Part shown: piece after piece, positions 1 to 10,978 of the stretch | Position numbering within the stretch: position 1 is the stretch's first letter | How the letters are laid out: every line of letters starts with the position of its first letter | DNA from: Sabethes cyaneus | Lineage: Eukaryota > Arthropoda > Insecta > Diptera > Culicidae | NCBI RefSeq assembly: GCF_943734655.1 | Contig: NC_071355.1 | Coordinates: forward strand, 209,397,103-209,461,102 | DNA length: 64,000 nt | Direction: 5' to 3' | Program-made: the position numbers and the translations under genes | The notes under the pieces: model-generated | Told to the model about the DNA's origin: nothing | Seen by the model: only the letters and a program-made list of their open reading frames with translations | Database searches by the model: none

Positions 1-78
1 AATACTAAAGCACGGAACGAAGAACAAGCATATTCTTACTGGAACAATCGAAATAGACCCACGCGATGAAAAAGGACT

Positions 79-750
79 ATGGATTGGAAACTCGGGACGT
101 GGAACTGCCGATCTCCCAACTTCCAAGGGAGCACTCAGGAGGTGTGCTGGAACCTGGAAGAGCTCAACAGTACATGCGTTCAGAGATGGACATACCAGCT
201 ACCAGAGCTGCGGAAACACACACGAGTTGGGTTCGGCTGTCATAGTGATGGGCGAGATTTGGACACGGGTGATTGGGTGGTGGCCAATCAATCCTCGAAT
301 GTGCAGGTTGAGAATCAAGGACCGACAAGCATCAGCAACGTGCACAGCCCTCACCTCAGAAGTACCGATGACGACAAGGATGAATTGTACACGCAGTTGG
401 AGAGTGAATACGACCGCTGCCCAAAACATAATATCAAGATCGTCATCGGGGATTTCAATACTCAGGTCGGCCAGGAAGGGGAATACAAACCGGTGATTGG
501 AAGCTTCGGCGCACACCAGCGGACCACTGAAATGGGCCTAAGACTTATCGACTTTGCCGCCTCCAGGAACATGGCTATACTCAGTACCTTTTCCCAGCAC
601 AGAATCTATCACAAGTACACCTGGAGGTCACCAAATCAGACAGAATCACAGATCGACCACGTTTTGATCGACAGTCGGCACTTCTCAGACATTATCGACG
701 TCAGATCCTTTCGAAGCGCTAACGTTGACGTAATAAAGAAGCCTACATGA
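79..750 (+). pseudogene. RTE-type LINE endonuclease fragment
   Basis: This is a piece of the apurinic-like endonuclease (EN) domain of an RTE-clade non-LTR retrotransposon, the domain that nicks target DNA to prime reverse transcription. The readable part has the family signatures in order: YDRCPKHNIKIVIGDFNTQVG (IVIGDFN catalytic strand; residues about 112-133), then MGLRLIDFAASRNMAILSTF, then TWRSPNQTESQIDHVLID (SQIDHVLI motif near residue 190). The first about 90 residues do not resemble the family and look frame-shifted. No reverse transcriptase follows, because unrelated sequence begins just after the stop, so this is a dead fragment. The same family recurs at 44866-45980 and 54571-55922. 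Assignment to RTE rests on recognised motifs; I could not run an alignment. Confidence 0.8.
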
Positions 751-849
751 ATGTAACACACGCTATGATATTTTATATTGTGAAATAACACGTAGTTTGA
801 TATGATTTGCGATGTTCAATTTATGTGTATGTCAAAAGACGTAAATTTA

Positions 850-2050
850 CAGGATTTTTTTCGGAGCGTGTGGTGTAAATTTCGTCAAAATATTCCACCA
901 CGTTGCCTAGCAGTACAGAATAGAACTCGAACGACGTAAAAAATCTTACTTAAACACATGGAAAATCCAAAGTGGTCTGGATCAAAGTTAGCTAATGTGC
1001 TTGATATGCCAAAGTCAACAGTGTGTAATATTCTGAAGGGCTATGCAGCTTTCCACGAGTGATAATGGCGGCTGATGGGTACAACTTTCTGAAGGGCACA
1101 GTTTGGTTTTGACATTCAATGCAGGAGCGGTTACTGCTGCTACTGTGGCAGCCACTACGTTTGTTTCCTGTTCGAGGAAATTTGAGGAAAAGGAAATTAG
1201 TTGAAGGGAAGCGAATTTTTGTGCTTTCTTAGCTATCATTTTGTGAAAATAATCCTTGCATTGGGTTAATGTGACAATATTCCAGCAAGGAATAGCCACA
1301 AAACTGCGCTTCCGTATAACTAAATGCCTTTTCGGCTGGTCTGCGAAAACTAAACCATGTTTACATTTTTCCACTCAACCGGCAAACAACCGTAGTGACT
1401 TCCATAGTAACCGCAGTGACTGCTCCTGCATTAAATGCCAAAACCGGGCACAGTTCAGAAAGTTGTACCCATCAGCCGCCATTATCGCTCATGGAAAGCT
1501 GGATAAGGGAACCTAGGTGTGGAGAGGTGGCAAAGAACCTTCAAGAAAGCCGGAACTAGGAACCGAAAGCTGAAGAGGACGATATTGAGGTGCGTTCAAC
1601 GCAATCCTGGCATCTCAATCCGATATATGGCTAGAAGATACGATGCCAACTATTAAACCACGCGTAATACGCGGAATGTTATAGGTCTTACAGGGCCGCA
1701 GTTATAGGTCTTAAAGTACCCAATTCGGTACTTGAAGCAGAATTTGGTAGCCAAGCAGTGTGTTATGCGTTTGTGCGAGCATATTACGACGAAATTCAAC
1801 GGATGCATTTTGATAGGCGACGAAACGTGAAAATGAATTTCAAGTTGCTTACCGGTCAACAATTTTACATCGCAACCGGGTGTGGCGACGTGCCAGGTAA
1901 GTTTAAGTTCTTGTTTGCTGATAAATTCGTTAAGAAGGTCATGCTCTGGCAAGGAATACGCATCTGTGGACTGACTGAAGACAAAATCTTTCATCATTTC
2001 CTCAACAATGCATACATGGTAGAACAAATTGTGCCATTCATTCGTTAACT
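850..2050 (+). pseudogene. Tc1/mariner-superfamily (DD37E-like) transposase relic, split by a MITE
   Basis: This is a decayed IS630/Tc1/mariner-type transposase gene. Around 960-1040 the plus strand reads as a helix-turn-helix start (KWSGSKLANVLDMPKSTVCN). After an insertion at 1044-1503 it resumes with a second DNA-binding segment near 1550-1655 (RCVQRNPGISIRYMARRYD). It then continues into the catalytic half at 1758-2048, with PGKFKFLFADKFVKKVMLWQ and a following HHFLNNAYMVEQIVPFIR. The region of the first catalytic Asp reads FDRRRN and is probably lost. The downstream part with the second Asp and the Glu is missing. The reading frame is broken several times. Similar sequence occurs at 22795-23939 and 27574-27930. 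The DD37E label is by resemblance only, because this copy lacks the diagnostic Asp-Glu spacing. Confidence 0.7.
1044..1503. mobile_element. 460-bp MITE with about 95-bp terminal inverted repeats
   Basis: The two ends are inverted copies of each other for about 95 bp. The left end begins TGCAGCTTTCCACGAGTGAT and the right end, read backwards, begins TCCAGCTTTCCATGAGCGAT. Both continue through the same GGCGGCTGATGGGTACAACT block. A TA dinucleotide lies on each side (1042-1043 and 1504-1505), as expected for Tc1/mariner-type integration. The element interrupts a transposase relic exactly at those TA steps. No internal gene is seen. Confidence 0.8.
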
Positions 2051-2069
2051 TAAACGTAATTGTGTAATT

Positions 2070-2325
2070 GTGGGGGTTCAAGGCCCTTGGTGCAGAATAT
2101 AGCTTATCCCAGCATCAGAACAGGTCTCGCGCAATATATTATCTCGGCAGCGATACATTGTACTACCGTTGCGATAAATGAGAATAGACTCAGAAGAGTA
2201 GGTACAACATCGTATCGGTAATCATCGATGTTATCTAGATTCCGCGCAAATTCTGAGCCGGGTCAGTCGTCTACAGCTGGTTAAACGAGTAAGACTTGGG
2301 CGATTTTTCGTGGCAGTAATTTGGG
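2070..2325. repeat. Dispersed repeat family, copy 1
   Basis: About 255 bp that recur at 5998-6475 in the same orientation. Shared blocks run from GGGGGTTCAA..GCCCTTGG through CAGTCGTCT.CAG, GGTTAAACGAGTAAGACTTG to GCAGTAATTTGGGCTTTCA. No coding potential and no polymerase III boxes are visible. The family is not recognised. Confidence 0.6.
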
Positions 2326-4230
2326 CTTTCATTACGGCGATCGTGACAGGGTGGTGCATAGTTTAATACAATCATACAGATTCTTTTTTTTTCTAGTTTG
2401 ATTGGGTTTTCCCGCGAAAGAATCGCCCGAAAAAAACAGTATCTCAGAACCACGTGTGTAAAAAAATGTTACGTGTGCGATAATTCATATGGGATCGTGT
2501 TTTGTTTCAGTTTTTGTGCATTTTTCACAGAACGTGCTGCAACACCGTGTTGAAGTAGAGTGGGAATCAGTCATTGACCGCTTCGTTAGTATGTCTTCAC
2601 CGCGATTAGGTGCTGAAACTGTTTGACTTTTCTGAAAGTCCACTGTGCTTGTTACTTCAAGGATTGTTTGATTTGAATGCATAGGTACATTATAGGAAAA
2701 TTATGTTTTATTAGCACAGAATGGGTAGGAACTATAACTTGAATAACTAAATTTGTAGAGTATGTTTTATAACGGTTGTTTATTACTGTGCTTCCTTCCA
2801 TTCTTGTACCATCTGATGAAAGACTTGGTCCATTACTCCGAATGTAAAATCGATGCTTTGGTTCGATGCAACCATAGTTAAATTAAAAAAATAGTACGGT
2901 ACGGCCTTTGGTAACTGAAATATTTCCGTGTGCTCATAAACTTAAATGATTCGGTTCGATTATTTTTGGATGATGTATATGGTTCGATACGACCATAGAT
3001 GATTCGATACGATCATTTTTCAATGCCCAGCAAATTCAGTTTCAAGGTGCACTTGAAGAGATATTTAGCACTTGCTGTTTAAAACTAAACGTAAAGCTTG
3101 TTATTTTTCAAAACTCCGATAAAACGACCATAAGAGATTTTATAAAACTAGACAGGCCAACACCAAAGAAAGTTCTCGAGAATATTTTCAAAGTTCCTCT
3201 TAAAACTTGGAATTTTTGTCGACTTCTACATATATAGTCTTCCAAGAGTTGCCTTAAACTATTATAAAACCACCACAAATGTTGACGATTTTATAGTTCT
3301 CCTTTCAAAGAACACTTGACTTGACATCATAAATTTTTCACAGACTTTATTTCCTGAACCGGTTTATTTTTAATTGACTAAGTATCCAAAGATATTCCTA
3401 TAAATGATTTATTGATATAAATGAAAATTGATTCTTCATATGTTCTTCAATCATACTTCAGAACTGTTAATCGAATAAGACAAAACTCACTTGAGGAAAC
3501 CCATTATAAAAGCTGACAGACTCGGCAATGCTCTGATAAAATTACTATAAGAAATGATTAAGACCAATTTGCTGTTTTAATGTTACTTGGGTGATGTACA
3601 GGGTTTTGTACGATCATTGTCGAACTGATGACTTTGATCAGTGTGAATCAAGTACCAGATTATATGCATGAATAGTTATATAGGTTTAACCTGTTGATTG
3701 ATTTGGATTTTTGGCAGATGAAATAGCTAATCCATTTCAAATAGATTCAAAGCTGCATAAAGGTTGACGAGACGTGGATTAAGCGGCTAGAAAAGCATTG
3801 AACAACTATTTCACATTATAAAAACAGAATTGGCAGTATTACGCAAACCCAGCTATTTAAAAGCGCGGAAAAGCCTCTATTAAGCTCCATTGCTGTTTCG
3901 AAAGCAACCACTTAGAAACCCAGAGCTTGATGAAATTACCAGAATTAGATGTTTAGGAGCTAAACGAAGGGTTTTCATCTGTATTAAGAAATCTTAGCCC
4001 ATACAAAGGTGGTATATCATCAGCTTTAAATCCGTTTGATCAGTCTGAATTTGTTACTTGGGATACGTTGCGATGCATGGAAGTTCATGATGGACAAGAA
4101 GACAACAGCGATCCGGATAAGGAGGGAGTCCAGCAAACCACAAATCGTATAATAATGTGTGAAAATCATCTTAAATATCGCTAAACAAACTCGAAATCGT
4201 ACATAAAGCTTAATAAAGCGCACCCTAGAT
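2326..4230. other. Stretch with no supported gene
   Basis: AT-rich DNA with only short ORFs lacking recognisable domains. A loosely repeated phrase of the type GGTTCGAT.CGA.CAT occurs several times between 2860 and 3020. Nothing else is supported. Confidence 0.5.
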
Positions 4231-4239
4231 TACATTTAT

Positions 4240-4507
4240 TCGTACAAAATGATAGTAACTGATTCACATACGATTTTCGTCACAGAATTGTATAGCATTA
4301 TGGAACTAATCATGTTGAGTCGGATTTCATCGTATACAAATACTTATGAATGTGAATGGTTTTCATATAATTTGCAGTACGTATATCGCCTCCAAAACAG
4401 TACGCATATGCTAGTTTCGTGCATCGAATGCGATTTTTCTAGATATATATCGGTACATATATCATATTTGTTACTTTGATATACGTACGAAAATGTTTGC
4501 TGGGAGG
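4240..4507. mobile_element. MITE family ending in CCCAGCAAACA, copy 1 (left end decayed)
   Basis: The right end, read backwards, is CCCAGCAAACATTTTCGTAC. The interior shares the block GTATATCGCCTCCAAAA.. GTACG and a following CATCGAATGCG-like phrase with a second copy at about 24682-25048. That second copy has ends CCCAGCCAACA and CCTAGTCAGCA. The left end here is not preserved well enough to place exactly. Confidence 0.5.
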
Positions 4508-4680
4508 TTGTTGGGATCTCGCCAGGGTAACTCCCTTAATGCCAAACGTAGAAACCTTCTCTGCACACGCTCGAAGTTCCGTATGAGCTGGTGTGGAGTC
4601 CAAACCTCGCAAGCAAAGTTGGCATAGTTCCCAGACAGAGAATCCTGCAAGTTCGACGCAATAAGCAATTAACTCTACAG
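4471..4680 (-). pseudogene. Jockey/LOA-like LINE, RT C-terminal fragment
   Basis: The minus strand encodes a short piece typical of the end of the reverse transcriptase ORF of Jockey/LOA/I-type LINEs: SLSGNYANFACEVWTPHQL, then RVQRRFLRLALRELPWRDP, NLPA. The signature (V)W(S/T)PH..IRNFERVQRRF..ALR.LPWRD is characteristic. It is about 65 residues, with nothing recognisable of the polymerase core, so it is a dead fragment. Its 3' side abuts the CCCAGCAAACA-ended repeat at 4507. The clade within the Jockey superfamily is uncertain. Confidence 0.7.
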
Positions 4681-4699
4681 ACACAATAAAGCTTGTGAA

Positions 4700-5640
4700 G
4701 AAAAATTTACTTAACAGACTAGATGTAAGGGTAATTTTTCACATTGCTGGAAATATCATCTTAGGCTTACCATACGGGTCGAATCATCTTCAATCTTGTG
4801 TTTCCCATTTGAAAAAAGTGAATGATATGGGGGAATACGCTAGGACTTCCGTTTGTGTTTACCATTCAAGCAGCAATGTGACTTTTAGTGTACTTTTTTG
4901 CGGTTTTCATGACCAAATGTGGTCTTAAATGCCATCATAAGAGTGTAATAAAACCCAATTTGGTACTTGGGCAGGTACACCTAACCATGTTCCAGTAAAG
5001 TAATGCAAGTAGTGGCATTTGACCCAACAGTTGTTGCTTCTGATCAGTTATAGTTATAGGAATTAACCTCCGCAACAAACTCATCACAATTTTGTAAGGA
5101 AGAGCTATCTTGAGGATTCCGTTTGGTTGGGAGATACAGTTGGATTTCGAATTTAGCAACAAATGCGTGTCGCCTATGTTGCCAAAATCGAAACCGTGCC
5201 AAAATCGAGACCCTTTTTTAATATGAAAAAATTGAATGTAAGTACGTTAGAAATTAATTAAATGTTATTAATCAACGATTGCAATCTTTTTTTATTTACA
5301 AAATCCGCCAAGAGCTATTCGTGCGGTGCAAGTAAGTTTTTGGCGATTTGCGGTAAGACGTAGTCCTACGGCAATAAAAATATTATTGTGCGAAACCGCA
5401 AACTTTTTTTTATGAACACACTTAGGGTAATATTTTTTCGTCATTTAAAGTATGTATGCGGAAACTGACTGATGTTTAAGCATATTTTTGGAAGTAAAAT
5501 ATTTTATGTTGCCAAAAACGGATACTTTTGTTGCCAAAATCGAGGCATGCCGAAATCGAACCATGCCAAAATCGAACCATGCCAAATTCGAAATCCCACT
5601 GTACCAGTTAAATGCCTAACAAAGCCGGCTTTTATCTTCA
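4700..5640. other. No gene; includes a cluster of GCCAAAATCGA repeats
   Basis: No ORF is supported. Between 5175 and 5605 the phrase GCCAAAATCGA and close variants occurs at least six times, about half of them in one group at 5525-5600. A copy of the GACGTAGTCCTACG motif seen elsewhere in the window lies at 5358-5371. Confidence 0.5.
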
Positions 5641-5650
5641 AATAAATATA

Positions 5651-5867
5651 GGGTAGACGCACCAGTAGTAGTGGTACTACCAGTAGTGGTGGAAACTTGA
5701 ATTATTCCATTATTTTGGAAGATTTTGGTACAAGTTTGATAAGTATCGAACTACCAGTAACAGTATTATTTGATAAGTATCAAACTTGTAGCAAAATCTG
5801 CAAAATAGTGGAATAATTCGAGTTTCCACCACTACTGATACTACCACCACTAATGGTGCGTCTACCC
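5651..5867. mobile_element. Palindromic 217-bp MITE (GGGTAGACGCACCA ends)
   Basis: The left arm starts GGGTAGACGCACCAGTAGTA and the right arm, read backwards, starts GGGTAGACGCACCATTAGTG. The arms stay complementary for about 90 bp around a short centre near 5760. TA lies on both sides (5649-5650 and 5868-5869). A related right-hand end is found at 28735-28845. Confidence 0.8.
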
Positions 5868-5997
5868 TAATAAATTCAAATTCGTCAATAAAACTAAGCG
5901 TGTAAATTAGACATTTTGTCCTATGCTCTAATTTCTAATTCTTCTAATGCTTCTAATTTTTTATCATATTTTATCTTGTGAGAATATGAGAGATGCG

Positions 5998-6475
5998 GGG
6001 GTTCAATGCCCTTGGTACAGAATATCGCTTAGCCCAGAATCAGAACATATCTCGTGCAATATACCTTTTCGATAACGATACATTGTGCTACACGCAAAAT
6101 AATCCACACGTCCTTTCCACCTGAAAAATCACGTAAATTTCTCTACAGGAAGTTACGTGACTTTCAGTTAAACATTATTGGAAAATACAATAATATCTAT
6201 CTGATTTACTCGTAAATGCACGCATACTAATGCAAACTACGTTAAATTCACGTAAATAGTACGGAAAAAGCTGGATGGAAAATATTCACAAAACTTTTCC
6301 TGTAATTTCGACGTGAAAATTATTTTGAGTGTGTCGGTAATTATCGGTATTGTCTTTTTAGATTCTGACCGCGTTCAAACTTCAAAGAGCTGACTACTGA
6401 GCTGGGTCAGTCGTCTGCAGCAGGTTAAACGAGTAAGACTTGGGCGATTTTTCCTGGCAGTAATTTGGGCTTTCA
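5998..6475. repeat. Dispersed repeat family, copy 2, interrupted
   Basis: Second copy of the family at 2070-2325, in the same orientation. It is split after CATTGTGCTA by the 241-bp TIR element at 6091-6331 and then resumes with the CTGGGTCAGTCGTCTGCAG block and ends at GGGCTTTCA. Confidence 0.6.
6091..6331. mobile_element. 241-bp TIR element (CAC.CAAAATAAT ends)
   Basis: Left end CACGCAAAATAATCCACACG. The right end read backwards is CACTCAAAATAATTTTCACG. The interior has the paired blocks ACGTAAATTTC and CACGTAAAT. It lacks a gene. A clear target duplication could not be read, so the superfamily is open. Confidence 0.65.
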
Positions 6476-6479
6476 CAGT

Positions 6480-7780
6480 AATGTTATATTCTAACCAGAT
6501 TTAGCTAGCTGTTACAACTCTAAAGTGGCGCTAGGTATGCAGCTAATAATATCGAATTTATGCCAATAGAAATGCACTCTCGAAATTGTCCGGAGTTTCG
6601 ACCCTCTGAAAAATTTTGGGCAATTGTCAAACAACGACTTCAATGAAGTGGGGGGAAAGTGTTAGTGTTGTAAAGAACTGCGTTCAAAGTAGTAGAAACA
6701 TGCAGATTCAGTTGCATCTTCAACTGCGCAGGGTATGATGAGTTCTATTAAGAAAAAGGTTCGAGATTTTATCAGAACCAGAGAAATGCAATGAAGGTTG
6801 CAAAAATGCAACCAGATGATTAAAAATTCTGCAATGCTGTCATTTATGTCTTTTTTGCGACACTGTAGTCTCGAATTATAGAAGGTTCTTTTAGGAAGGA
6901 ACTTTTAGGCAGGCTTTAAATTTAACAGTCAAAAAATATAGCAAGTTTCCTCACACTGCATGGATTGAAACATTCTTAGTCGCCGTACGTACAACATTAA
7001 CAGATAGATCCACAGCTATGCACATATGTATGCCCGTCTATGTTCTCGCCTTCTTACAGCACCACAAATCAGAAACAGTGGAAAGAGACGATTTTTTTCC
7101 GCAGATCAACCGATGACCTGTAACATGCACTGTATTGAGACTGTGGGGAGGCTAGCATAAAATGTTTCTTTGCAATGTGGACATTATATTTATATTTTCA
7201 TCATCGCATCATAACATTGATTAAGGCAAATTTTACTATTCAAAGCCAGTCTTAAGAATTAAATTTTGGTATAGTAAATGACTTCTATTTTGTAAACTTT
7301 AACACGCGGTGTTTTACGCTTCATTCCCCCCGCAATCAAGATGCGATAAAGTCGCAGAGTTGATTTCACTGTTTTCCACACTTGGGTGTTGTTGAACGGC
7401 AGGGGACTAAGTGCAGCGGAAAAGCCGAAAGAATGCTGGAACGAAATGAACAGTCAAACATTATGCTTCACCGGTTCGCCAGAGCGATCGGCGCGGCGCA
7501 CCCTGCTGAGAAAAATAACTCGACCTCGTACATACCGTCACACATAAAAGTCCATGGAGTCCATAGCTATAGCCCGCCGCTCCGCGTACCATCCATCGCA
7601 TCGGTGTAAATACAAACGTAGGCCTATATTGTGTGACTGCGGCCCATCCCTGATGGTAAAAAAATATCAGTAGCAGCATAGATTCACTCCCGAGCGGAAC
7701 CTGTAATAGAGAGCAACATGTACAAAAGCTACATGCTCCTGTCAGCGAACGCCAGCATAACATTTACGCCCCCTACGGGT
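6480..7780. other. No supported gene upstream of how
   Basis: AT-rich DNA to about 7300, then GC-richer. The short ORFs between 7382 and 7763 overlap on both strands and have no recognisable domains, so they are not called. Confidence 0.5.
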
Positions 7781-9949
7781 CGTTATGGCAGCACTGGTTT
7801 CGGGAGCGCGCATCCAGCAGATGAATGAGAGCGCGTGAGAAAGTTAAGCTGTGCGCGCGCTCTTTCTCTTTCGGTTGTTCTTTCATCGCAGCTCGTAGCG
7901 CAGGCAGCCCACAGGAACCGCGCCGCCTGTGTGTTGGTGCATGCGTAGGAAGCTAAAGTTAATTCAAAAGTGCGATATACACATCGACGACCCGTCCGAT
8001 GCCGAAGCTGGTGCCAAACAACGGGATCGCTAGTGGTAGTACGTACAACCGTGTGGGATGATGTTCGCTCGGTCGCTCGCTTGTAGTGGTGAACAGTTCA
8101 GTTCCATTGCGGCTCAAGCTCTGTACCGTTACACGGTGCCGAATAGGGATGGGTCTATAGTTTTTTAAGTATTCAAATTTTTATGAATTATTAATTACGA
8201 TATTTTTGAAGAGCAAGATCGGCAGTTTAGTAAGTCAACTATTAAAAAATTAAAAGTGTAATGTGCATTGAATAAATTAGTCTTCCACGACGCGTTTTTT
8301 GCTATTGTTTATTTTTTAAATATTCACTTTTTAAAGTAATTATTCTTAGATTGAAATATTTTTTTTAGTATTTGAAAATAAAATAAAAAAAATCAATTTT
8401 TTACAAAGATATGGTTTTATCATTCAGATTTTGGTTAAGTGCCATGATTTGACGACTCCCTTTTATTACTTTCTTAGTTATCAGTATTAAGATTTTCATC
8501 ATGAAAAAAATCCCTCCACTGAACGGTACAACCGAGTACAAGTGCGCACCAAAGCAACACCTCTAGCTCTGGTTTGCTTGCTTGAGTGAGAGAAATTTCT
8601 GCCCGGTGCGAGTAGTCAAGGTAGTTTAAGTTAAGTACAGTTACAGCGACACTGACTTGTTGCTCGACGTTCGATGGTATGTGTGCGTAAGCGGAAAAGC
8701 ACTGTCTTCCCTCTGCTCTATTACAGTATAGGGTTTGGTTCGTGTGGCTTTGATGCTGGTGTCTATCGTATATCAATACGTCTCTACCTAACTTACCGCT
8801 GCTGGCGAGCTGAGCATGTGTCTATGCTAGCGATCTGTTGAGCTCTCTGCGCTCTCGTGGCCAGTTCCGTTTGGTTATTGTCATCTAAACCGTACGTCGG
8901 AGCAGTCGAGATTCTTTCGGGGCTCTTAAAAGACTATACGAAAAATAAGCACATAGCATTCACCGGAGACTGGGCGAAGCGCAAAAAAAGAAGAAAACAG
9001 TGCACAGTTGTAGCTTTTCCCCTTGTACTTAAGTAACGCATAGCTAGGCTTAAAATTTTTTTGCTCTCGTTTTCGGAAGGTGGACGTTGATCGTTTTCGC
9101 GTTCTGCGTTGATTGAAAGTGAATATTCCAGAATATTGTTTCGCGAAAAGTTAGCAGTTTAGTGATCGGTTCACGTTCGTAGAAACTGAATGAGTGCTCG
9201 TTTGAAGGAATTTCCGAAACAGATTGAGCTCTCTGCGCAGCAGGCATAAAGTAGAAAGATACTCCTACAGAACCGTCGACGACGAAGACACGCCGATTGC
9301 ACTCGAGGGGGGGCCTGTTGAGCCGCAAAAAGCGAAGAAGTGCGTGAAAGAGGAAACGCAGAGTCACGAGTGTGTTTTATGTGGCCGAGCGAGCACAGTG
9401 AGCCGAGAATTCGAGCACGGGTGTGACCGAGTGTGTTGGTGAGGCGCTTCCAATCGCGAGTGTAGTGGCGAATTTTTGAAAATCGTTGTTTTCCGATTTT
9501 TTATCATTGTTTTTTTCATTTGGAAGTAAAGGGTTGTTTAAAACGAGTGAAGAAAGGAAGAAACCGAATTACTGAGCGAATGCGCTAGAGATAGGAAAAG
9601 GCACGTCGAGTTGAATCACGAAAATTCCTCTACGTACACTAGTACAAAGAAAGTGGGTAAATAGTGTGGCTGTACTGCGGCCGCAATCGAGTATTAACTA
9701 GGAACGTGCAGGAATTGCTGGAGGGATGGAGATGCGCTACTAGTTTACAAAAATAAACGAGTGTGGAACAAAAGGTTGTAGCCCGAATAACAAGTCGTCG
9801 AATAGAGCCTAAAATTTACTATCTTCTCTCTGTTTCTTCAATATAGTGCAAACGTGAACGATTCAAACAGTACCCAAAGAAAGAGAGAAAGAGAAATACA
9901 GTAAGGCCAAGTGTTCTGCAGCATAACAGGACCTCGAAGATCATTCAAA
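7780..9949 (+). promoter_or_regulatory. how: Probable promoter and 5' UTR region of how
   Basis: About 2.2 kb upstream of the how start codon is GC-richer than its surroundings and full of CTCTCT/GAGA-type tracts (for example 7800-7900 and 9880-9900), as is common around insect developmental promoters. Initiator-like TCAGTT occurs at about 8098 and CCAGTT at about 8861, but I could not find a convincing downstream element. A good splice-acceptor-like sequence (CTCTCTGTTTCTTCAATATAG) ends at 9846, so the 5' UTR may be spliced just upstream of the ATG. Transcription start sites cannot be fixed from sequence alone. Confidence 0.35.
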
Positions 9950-10978
9950 ATGAGCACGTATTGCAATAGTGTCAGCTCGGACAATAATTCCCAGACCACG
10001 CAGAGCATTGCGGACTATCTGGCGCAGTTACTTAAAGATCGGAAACAGTTGGCCGCCTTTCCGAATGTGTTCAACCATGTTGAACGCTTGCTGGATGAAG
10101 AAATTTCTAAAGTGAGGGCTTCGTTGTTCCAAATCAATGGAGTGACCAAAGAACCCCTGCAACTTCCAGAGGCCGAAGGGGAAGCGATCACGTTGAACGA
10201 GAAGGTTTACGTGCCCGTAAAAGAACACCCTGATTTCAACTTTGTTGGACGAATTCTTGGACCAAGAGGTATGACAGCGAAGCAGCTCGAACAGGAGACT
10301 GGGTGTAAGATTATGGTCCGGGGGAAAGGCTCGATGCGCGATAAGAAAAAAGAGGAAGCCAACCGAGGCAAACCGAACTGGGAACATCTTTCCGATGATT
10401 TACATGTGTTGATCACAGTTGAAGACACGGAAAACCGAGCTGGAATCAAAATCAAACGTGCTCTGGAAGAGGTCAAGAAACTGTTGGTTCCCCACGCCGA
10501 AGGAGAAGACGAACTCAAGAAACGCCAGCTTATGGAACTCGCAATAATCAACGGTACCTATCGGGATTCCAGCACGAAGGCCGTTCCCACCGAGCTGAAC
10601 TTCGAAACAGCGTACGATGGCTGGAAACAACTGGCCGCTGAGCAGCGCCTCATGAACCCTGCAGCCTTTACCGGTTTAACGACGAACCATCTGGCTGCCG
10701 CTGCAGCGAGAAACGCTGCCAACCCGCTCGGTGCTCCGCTGATCCTGTCACCAAGAATCTCTGTGCCAACCACTGGCGCCAGTTTAATCACCGGTACGGC
10801 TCCTCCGACGATCGATCACACCACCGGTCTGATATACACCACCACGCCGTACACCGACTACGCCAGCTACGCCACCCTAGCCGCTGGGAACCCGCTGCTT
10901 ACGGAATACGCCGATCACAGTGTAGGTGCAATGAAAACTCAAAGAAGGCAATTCGCGCCTAGAGATCATCCTTACTAA
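9950..10978 (+). CDS. how: Held out wings / Quaking-type STAR RNA-binding protein
   Basis: 342-residue STAR-family protein. Family members bind ACUAAY-type elements in RNA and control splicing, stability and export of target mRNAs; Drosophila HOW acts in muscle and tendon differentiation. Domains in order: QUA1 dimerisation region (about 18-63), a maxi-KH domain (about 82-182) with the GPRG loop at 104-107, and QUA2 (about 184-208, DELKKRQLMELAIINGTYRD). An Ala- and Tyr-rich C-terminal region follows. The start was chosen at 9950 because its context CAAAATG is a good insect Kozak site; an in-frame ATG 13 codons upstream adds residues unlike the family. The whole core lies in one exon. The last residues (GAMKTQRRQFAPRDHPY) match the HOW(L)/QKI-5 tail, but the stop falls right after HPY, where homologues read HPYQR. 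An alternative splice donor is at 10925/10926. The family is certain; orthology to how is very likely. Confidence 0.95.
   Translation: MSTYCNSVSSDNNSQTTQSIADYLAQLLKDRKQLAAFPNVFNHVERLLDEEISKVRASLFQINGVTKEPLQLPEAEGEAITLNEKVYVPVKEHPDFNFVGRILGPRGMTAKQLEQETGCKIMVRGKGSMRDKKKEEANRGKPNWEHLSDDLHVLITVEDTENRAGIKIKRALEEVKKLLVPHAEGEDELKKRQLMELAIINGTYRDSSTKAVPTELNFETAYDGWKQLAAEQRLMNPAAFTGLTTNHLAAAAARNAANPLGAPLILSPRISVPTTGASLITGTAPPTIDHTTGLIYTTTPYTDYASYATLAAGNPLLTEYADHSVGAMKTQRRQFAPRDHPY
10922..10931 (+). other. how: Candidate splice donor inside the how terminal exon
   Basis: The sequence GTAG|GTGCAA gives an AG|GT donor after base 10925, leaving one base (phase 1) of a Gly codon. This is just upstream of the HOW(L)-like tail, which is where Quaking/HOW genes switch between alternative C-termini. 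The downstream bases GTGCAA are a moderate rather than strong match to the donor consensus. Confidence 0.5.

Noticed and set aside
199..516. Minus-strand ORF of 105 codons opposite the RTE endonuclease
   Set aside because: It is the shadow of the plus-strand endonuclease frame and has no domain of its own.
9911..9949. An upstream in-frame ATG that would add 13 residues to HOW
   Set aside because: The added residues are unlike the family, whereas the ATG at 9950 has the better Kozak context.
10028..10791. Four minus-strand ORFs within the how coding exon
   Set aside because: They overlap the strongly supported how frame and encode no recognisable sequence.
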